Shown here one piece after another: positions 61,314 to 64,000 of a stretch of DNA of 64,000 bases (positions are counted from its first letter, which is position 1; each line of letters opens with the position of its first letter). The notes beneath the pieces were generated by a model. It made no database searches. It saw nothing but the letters and a program-made list of their open reading frames with translations, and had not been told where the DNA came from. The stretch is from contig JAJFIA010000005.1 in the NCBI GenBank assembly GCA_021775255.1, positions 1 to 64,000 of the forward strand, given 5' to 3'. The DNA is from Roseovarius sp. (GTDB lineage Bacteria > Pseudomonadota > Alphaproteobacteria > Rhodobacterales > Rhodobacteraceae). The translations under genes and the position numbers were made by a program.

Positions 61314-61442
61314 AACGCGGGCCGGATAACCCGAAAACCAATGGGTCCGGGCGTCCTTTCCTGATGTCCGGGCCAAGCACGCATTGCTCCTCCGTGATTC
61401 CTGCGCTACTCCATGGCACATATATGAATCAAGAGAATTGCC

Positions 61443-61922
61443 ATGACCCGTATCAGCCATATCGAGTTGGATGACGCCAACCTGCCCCCGCCCACGCCCG
61501 AGATCGAGCAAGAGCGCAAAGTGGCGATGTTTGACCTGATCGAAGACAATAGCTTTGCCCTGCCCAAACGCGGTGAGCGTGTCGCCCCGGACGGGCCATA
61601 TCGCGTCGGGCTTTCGATCCGCGAAAAGCGGCTGGTGTTTGATATTCTGACCGAAGACGCGCAACCGGCGGCCGAGTTTCACCTGTCGCTCAGCCCGTTC
61701 CGGCAGGTGGTCAAGGATTACTGGCAAATCTGCGAAAGCTATTTTGACGCTGTGAAAAACCTGCCCCCCGGTCAGATTGAAACCATAGATATGGCGCGGC
61801 GCGGCATCCATAATGAAGGCGCGCGCATCCTGGAAGAGCGGCTTGAGGGCAAGGCGGATGTGGATACGGATACCGCCCGGCGCCTCTTTACCCTGATCTG
61901 CGTTTTGCATTTCGGGGGTTGA
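61443..61922 (+). CDS. UPF0262 family protein
   Basis: 159 residues beginning MTRISHIELDDANLPPPTPE with EIEQERKVAMFDLIEDNSF and DMARRGIHNEGA, as in UPF0262 proteins of alphaproteobacteria. Function unknown. Five bp before the low-molecular-weight phosphatase-like gene, a conserved pair in the order, so the two probably act together. Confidence 0.88.
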   Translation: MTRISHIELDDANLPPPTPEIEQERKVAMFDLIEDNSFALPKRGERVAPDGPYRVGLSIREKRLVFDILTEDAQPAAEFHLSLSPFRQVVKDYWQICESYFDAVKNLPPGQIETIDMARRGIHNEGARILEERLEGKADVDTDTARRLFTLICVLHFGG

Positions 61923-61926
61923 AACC

Positions 61927-62382
61927 GTGGTGGCCGAGCTTCCTCAATCCATCCTGTTTTGCTGCGATCATAACGCCGTGCGCTCGCCCATGGCCGAAGG
62001 TATCATGAAGAAGTTTTACGGCACCGATACCTATGTGCAATCGGCGGGCGTGATGAATGATCTTGATATTGACGGCTTCTCAATCGCCGTGTGCAAGGAA
62101 ATCGGCGTTGAACTCGCGCGCCACCGCACCCGCAGCTTTGATGAGATGGCCGAATGGGGCGATGATCTGTCATCGTTTGATCTGGTGGTGTCCCTCAGCC
62201 CCGCCAGCCAGCGCCGGGCGCTTGAACTGACGCGGGTATTTCATCTTGATGTGGTTTACTGGCCGGTCATGGACCCAACCGGATTGGGCGAAACCCGCGC
62301 CGCCAAGCTGGACGCCTACCGCCAGACCCGCGATCAGATTATTTCACATCTGCAAGAACGCTGGGGCCCGCCGAGGGTTTGA
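61927..62382 (+). CDS. low-molecular-weight protein-tyrosine-phosphatase-like protein
   Basis: 151 residues with the CX5R signature in FCCDHNAVRSPMAEG near the N-terminus and the downstream acid loop region WPVMDPTGLGET (catalytic Asp likely in MDPT). Cytosolic phosphatase or ArsC-like reductase; the Asp-Pro loop favours phosphatase. GTG start at 61927; a second GTG lies at 61930. In operon with UPF0262. Confidence 0.88.
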   Translation: MVAELPQSILFCCDHNAVRSPMAEGIMKKFYGTDTYVQSAGVMNDLDIDGFSIAVCKEIGVELARHRTRSFDEMAEWGDDLSSFDLVVSLSPASQRRALELTRVFHLDVVYWPVMDPTGLGETRAAKLDAYRQTRDQIISHLQERWGPPRV

Positions 62383-62413
62383 TACCAAGTCCTGCTGGCT
62401 GGCATGGATTTCC

Positions 62414-62443
62414 CCCACGCCCCGGCCCCCGCGCCGGGGCCTC
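62414..62443. repeat. REP-like palindromic repeat, unit 4
   Basis: The same 30-bp unit as at 22853 with one mismatch, 31 bp after the phosphatase stop. Its core CCCCGGCCCCCGCGCCGGGG is a hairpin. Confidence 0.75.
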
Positions 62444-62474
62444 CACCTCAGAGAACCTTCGAACAAACCGAGGG

Positions 62475-62626
62475 TTTTGAAAAAATGTCAGCCCCCGTCC
62501 GGGTGGGGGCATAGTGATTCACTGGAGAAACCCGCAACAATCGTGAAAAAGTGCATCGTTTCATCAAATGAAGCCGTTGCAAAAGCCCCCGCCATGGGGC
62601 GGGCGGGGGCTGACATTTTTTCAAAA
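62475..62626. repeat. 152-bp element with perfect 23-bp inverted ends
   Basis: TTTTGAAAAAATGTCAGCCC(CCG) at 62475-62497 and its exact inverse at 62604-62626. Each end also holds a smaller hairpin (GCCCCCGTCCGGGTGGGGGC; GCCCCCGCCATGGGGCGGGC). The 106-bp middle has no gene. It looks like a REP doublet of a second type or a MITE-like element. No target-site duplication could be assigned with confidence. Confidence 0.7.
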
Positions 62627-62736
62627 TGCCGGGGATAGCACTGTCAGGCCAGCCCGAATATATAGCTGCTCAACGGATGAAGCGACCAAAATTGCTTGAG
62701 GAAGGTAGAAGAGATGAGGGTGCGCGAAGGTCAAGG

Positions 62737-62847
62737 ATGAGCACATGGATTTCTATATTTAGCCTGGGGATCGCGGCGCTGGCACTCTTGAAAGACGTGC
62801 CAATAGATACCTTCCTGCTCAACTTAGTCAAAGCATTCAAGGGTTAA
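62737..62847 (+). CDS. possible small membrane peptide (36 aa)
   Basis: MSTWISIFSLGIAALALLKD followed by a short amphipathic C-terminus. One hydrophobic segment and a weak AAGG before the ATG are the only support. The longer track form from 62626 starts inside the inverted-repeat element and is less likely. Could be chance. Confidence 0.2.
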   Translation: MSTWISIFSLGIAALALLKDVPIDTFLLNLVKAFKG

Positions 62848-62884
62848 GCCGACTGCCGCATATCCGTCTATCCGCCCCTCTGAA

Positions 62885-63478
62885 CTATTCCGCCATCATC
62901 TCGTCAGACGGGATCACTTTGAAAAACCCGCCCCCCGACCATAGGCCAAACCAACCCTCAAAATGGCTGCCGATCTCCACCAGACGGTAAAAGCTTTTGC
63001 GGTCGATCAGCGCCTCAAGATTGGCGCGAACATGCACATAGGGCGAGGGCTCGCCGGTCTCAGGATCACGCACCACCCGGATCGGATTCTCCGGGCCAGC
63101 CGTGGCAAAATCGCCGACATTGGTTTCAAATGTCAAAGCCTGCTCTCGGCCCGCACCCTGAGCCTCGAAATCCACCGCCACAAACGGCGCGTCATCAACG
63201 GTAATGCCCACTTTCTCAACCGGGGTGACCAGAAAATAATCATCACCATCGCGGCGCAGAATGGTGGAAAACAGCCGTACCAGCCCGGGCCGCCCAATCG
63301 GAGTGCCCAGATAAAACCACGTACCATCGCGGGCGATGCGCATATCCAGATCGCCGCAAAACTCGGGGTTCCACAGATGCACCGGCGGCAGACCTTTGCC
63401 CTTTACGGCACGCGCGGCAGCGGCAATATTCTCGGCTGACGGGGTTGTGATCGGTTTGTTGCTCATTGGTTTTGCCAT
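62885..63478 (-). CDS. DUF1285 domain protein
   Basis: 197 residues with the family block [20 protein letters not shown] and [19 protein letters not shown]. Function unknown. Typical of Rhodobacterales chromosomes, where it faces a MoxR ATPase gene as it does here (starts 57 bp apart). A start at the second Met (MSNKPITT, 63466) is equally likely. Confidence 0.88.
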   Translation of the reverse strand: MAKPMSNKPITTPSAENIAAAARAVKGKGLPPVHLWNPEFCGDLDMRIARDGTWFYLGTPIGRPGLVRLFSTILRRDGDDYFLVTPVEKVGITVDDAPFVAVDFEAQGAGREQALTFETNVGDFATAGPENPIRVVRDPETGEPSPYVHVRANLEALIDRKSFYRLVEIGSHFEGWFGLWSGGGFFKVIPSDEMMAE

Positions 63479-63535
63479 TTTCGTTGCACAAGGTACACTT
63501 GCCCCTATGTTTATAGTCTCAACAGGAGTTTGACC

Positions 63536-64000
63536 ATGACCGATAATGCCGATCTGCTTGCGGGCATCGAAGCGCTTGAGGACAAGCTGGCAAAGGCCCG
63601 CGCGTCAATTACCCGCCGCTTTATCGGCCAGGAACGGGTGGTTGATCTGGCCCTTTCGGCGCTCTTGTGTGGCGGTCACGGGCTTCTGATTGGCCTGCCG
63701 GGCCTTGGTAAAACCCTGCTGGTTGAGACCCTTGCCACGGTGATGGGCCTCGATGGCAACCGCATTCAGTTCACGCCCGATCTGATGCCCGCCGATATTT
63801 TAGGCTCGGAAGTGCTGGAAACCGGCGCCGATGGCAGCCGCGCGTTCAAATTCATCAAAGGCCCGGTGTTTTGCCAGTTGCTGATGGCCGATGAGATCAA
63901 CCGCGCCAGCCCGCGCACCCAATCGGCGCTGTTGCAGGCGATGCAGGAACGACAAGTCACCGTGGCGGGCGAAAACCGCGCTTTGGCAGCACCTTTTCAT
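63536..64000 (+). CDS. MoxR-type AAA+ ATPase, 3' end cut by window edge
   Basis: First 155 residues, [14 protein letters not shown] onward. Walker [29 protein letters not shown], and Walker [18 protein letters not shown] are the standard MoxR start. The family acts as chaperones for assembly of larger complexes, usually next to a DUF58 and von Willebrand-factor-A gene that would lie beyond the window. SD AGGAG lies 8 bp before the ATG. It is absent from the ORF track because it has no stop in the window. Confidence 0.92.
   Translation, partial: MTDNADLLAGIEALEDKLAKARASITRRFIGQERVVDLALSALLCGGHGLLIGLPGLGKTLLVETLATVMGLDGNRIQFTPDLMPADILGSEVLETGADGSRAFKFIKGPVFCQLLMADEINRASPRTQSALLQAMQERQVTVAGENRALAAPFH

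Larger units (their letters stand above)
62383..62884. other. gene-poor region with two repeat elements
   Basis: 500 bp between the phosphatase gene and DUF1285 gene. It holds the REP-like unit, the 152-bp inverted-repeat element and a possible 36-codon membrane peptide. Nothing else was recognised. Confidence 0.6.

Noticed and set aside
62626-62847. 73-aa version of the small ORF
   Set aside because: It begins inside the right inverted repeat and lacks an RBS; only the inner 36-aa version is kept, at low confidence.

Overview
The window looks like chromosomal DNA of a marine Rhodobacterales (roseobacter-type) alphaproteobacterium. The reasons are a 447-residue DddP-type DMSP lyase, the secA neighbourhood (argJ and a parvulin on one side, secA on the other), the UPF0262 plus low-molecular-weight phosphatase pair, the DUF1285/MoxR divergon, and generally GC-rich coding with many GATC/GCC-type codons. 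No species call is possible from the sequence alone.

Layout. 1-2.0 kb: 5' part of a 16S rRNA gene (minus, cut by the window edge) and its leader. 2.0-4.0 kb: a compact minus-strand msrP-merF-like-GDCCVxC-msrQ operon. 4-12 kb: FMN-binding glutamate-synthase-like protein, clpB, dddP, and the glnB-glnA nitrogen operon, all minus. 12-18 kb: nnr (with an AT-rich central tract), tRNA-Leu, a low-GC sulfotransferase-like gene, an Lrp regulator divergent from an ornithine-type decarboxylase, and a DUF2235 hydrolase. 18.1-19.4 kb: an eroded tRNA-Thr-linked integration scar. 19.5-23.9 kb: a phosphonate-type ABC transporter operon (phnD, phnC, two phnE) ending in a HAD hydrolase. 24-31 kb: rpmB, copper chaperone, outer-membrane barrel, 2OG oxygenase, an orphan periplasmic binding protein behind a polytopic membrane protein, and a YebB/YiiX-type peptidase. 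31-37.7 kb: hydantoinase A/B pair, then usp-agcS facing an AsnC regulator. 37.7-46.8 kb: mutT, argJ, parvulin, secA, a PstS-OmpA fusion, radC, dnaJ. 46.8-56.8 kb: dnaK, alkB, an ABC-2 permease coupled to an SH3 protein, cysQ, the yidD-rnpA-rpmH cluster, a TVP38/flavoprotein pair, a histidine kinase and tRNA-Arg. 56.8-64 kb: a trimethylamine-dehydrogenase-like enzyme, a GAF-LuxR regulator, a Tat-exported MBL hydrolase, UPF0262, a tyrosine-phosphatase-like protein, DUF1285, and the start of a MoxR ATPase.

How it fits together. Much is housekeeping: translation (16S, three tRNAs, L28, L34, RNase P protein), protein export and folding (SecA, YidD, parvulin, ClpB, DnaK/DnaJ) and nitrogen assimilation (PII, GlnA). 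Around this sit marine substrate functions: DMSP cleavage, phosphonate-type uptake, amine oxidation, and hydantoin/oxoproline hydrolysis. Envelope stress functions also recur (MsrPQ repair, PCuAC copper handling, the periplasmic MBL protein).

The most unusual observations are: (i) two thiol-rich small proteins embedded in the msrPQ operon; (ii) a sharply bounded AT-rich tract inside nnr, plus a REP-like palindrome read in frame in the same gene; (iii) a TMADH-like enzyme that keeps the catalytic triad but has lost one wall of the trimethylammonium bowl; (iv) a family of about 30-bp REP-like palindromes at three loci, plus two further inverted-repeat elements; (v) a tRNA-Thr-linked scar made of three gene fragments. 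No CRISPR array, intact transposase or intact prophage was seen.
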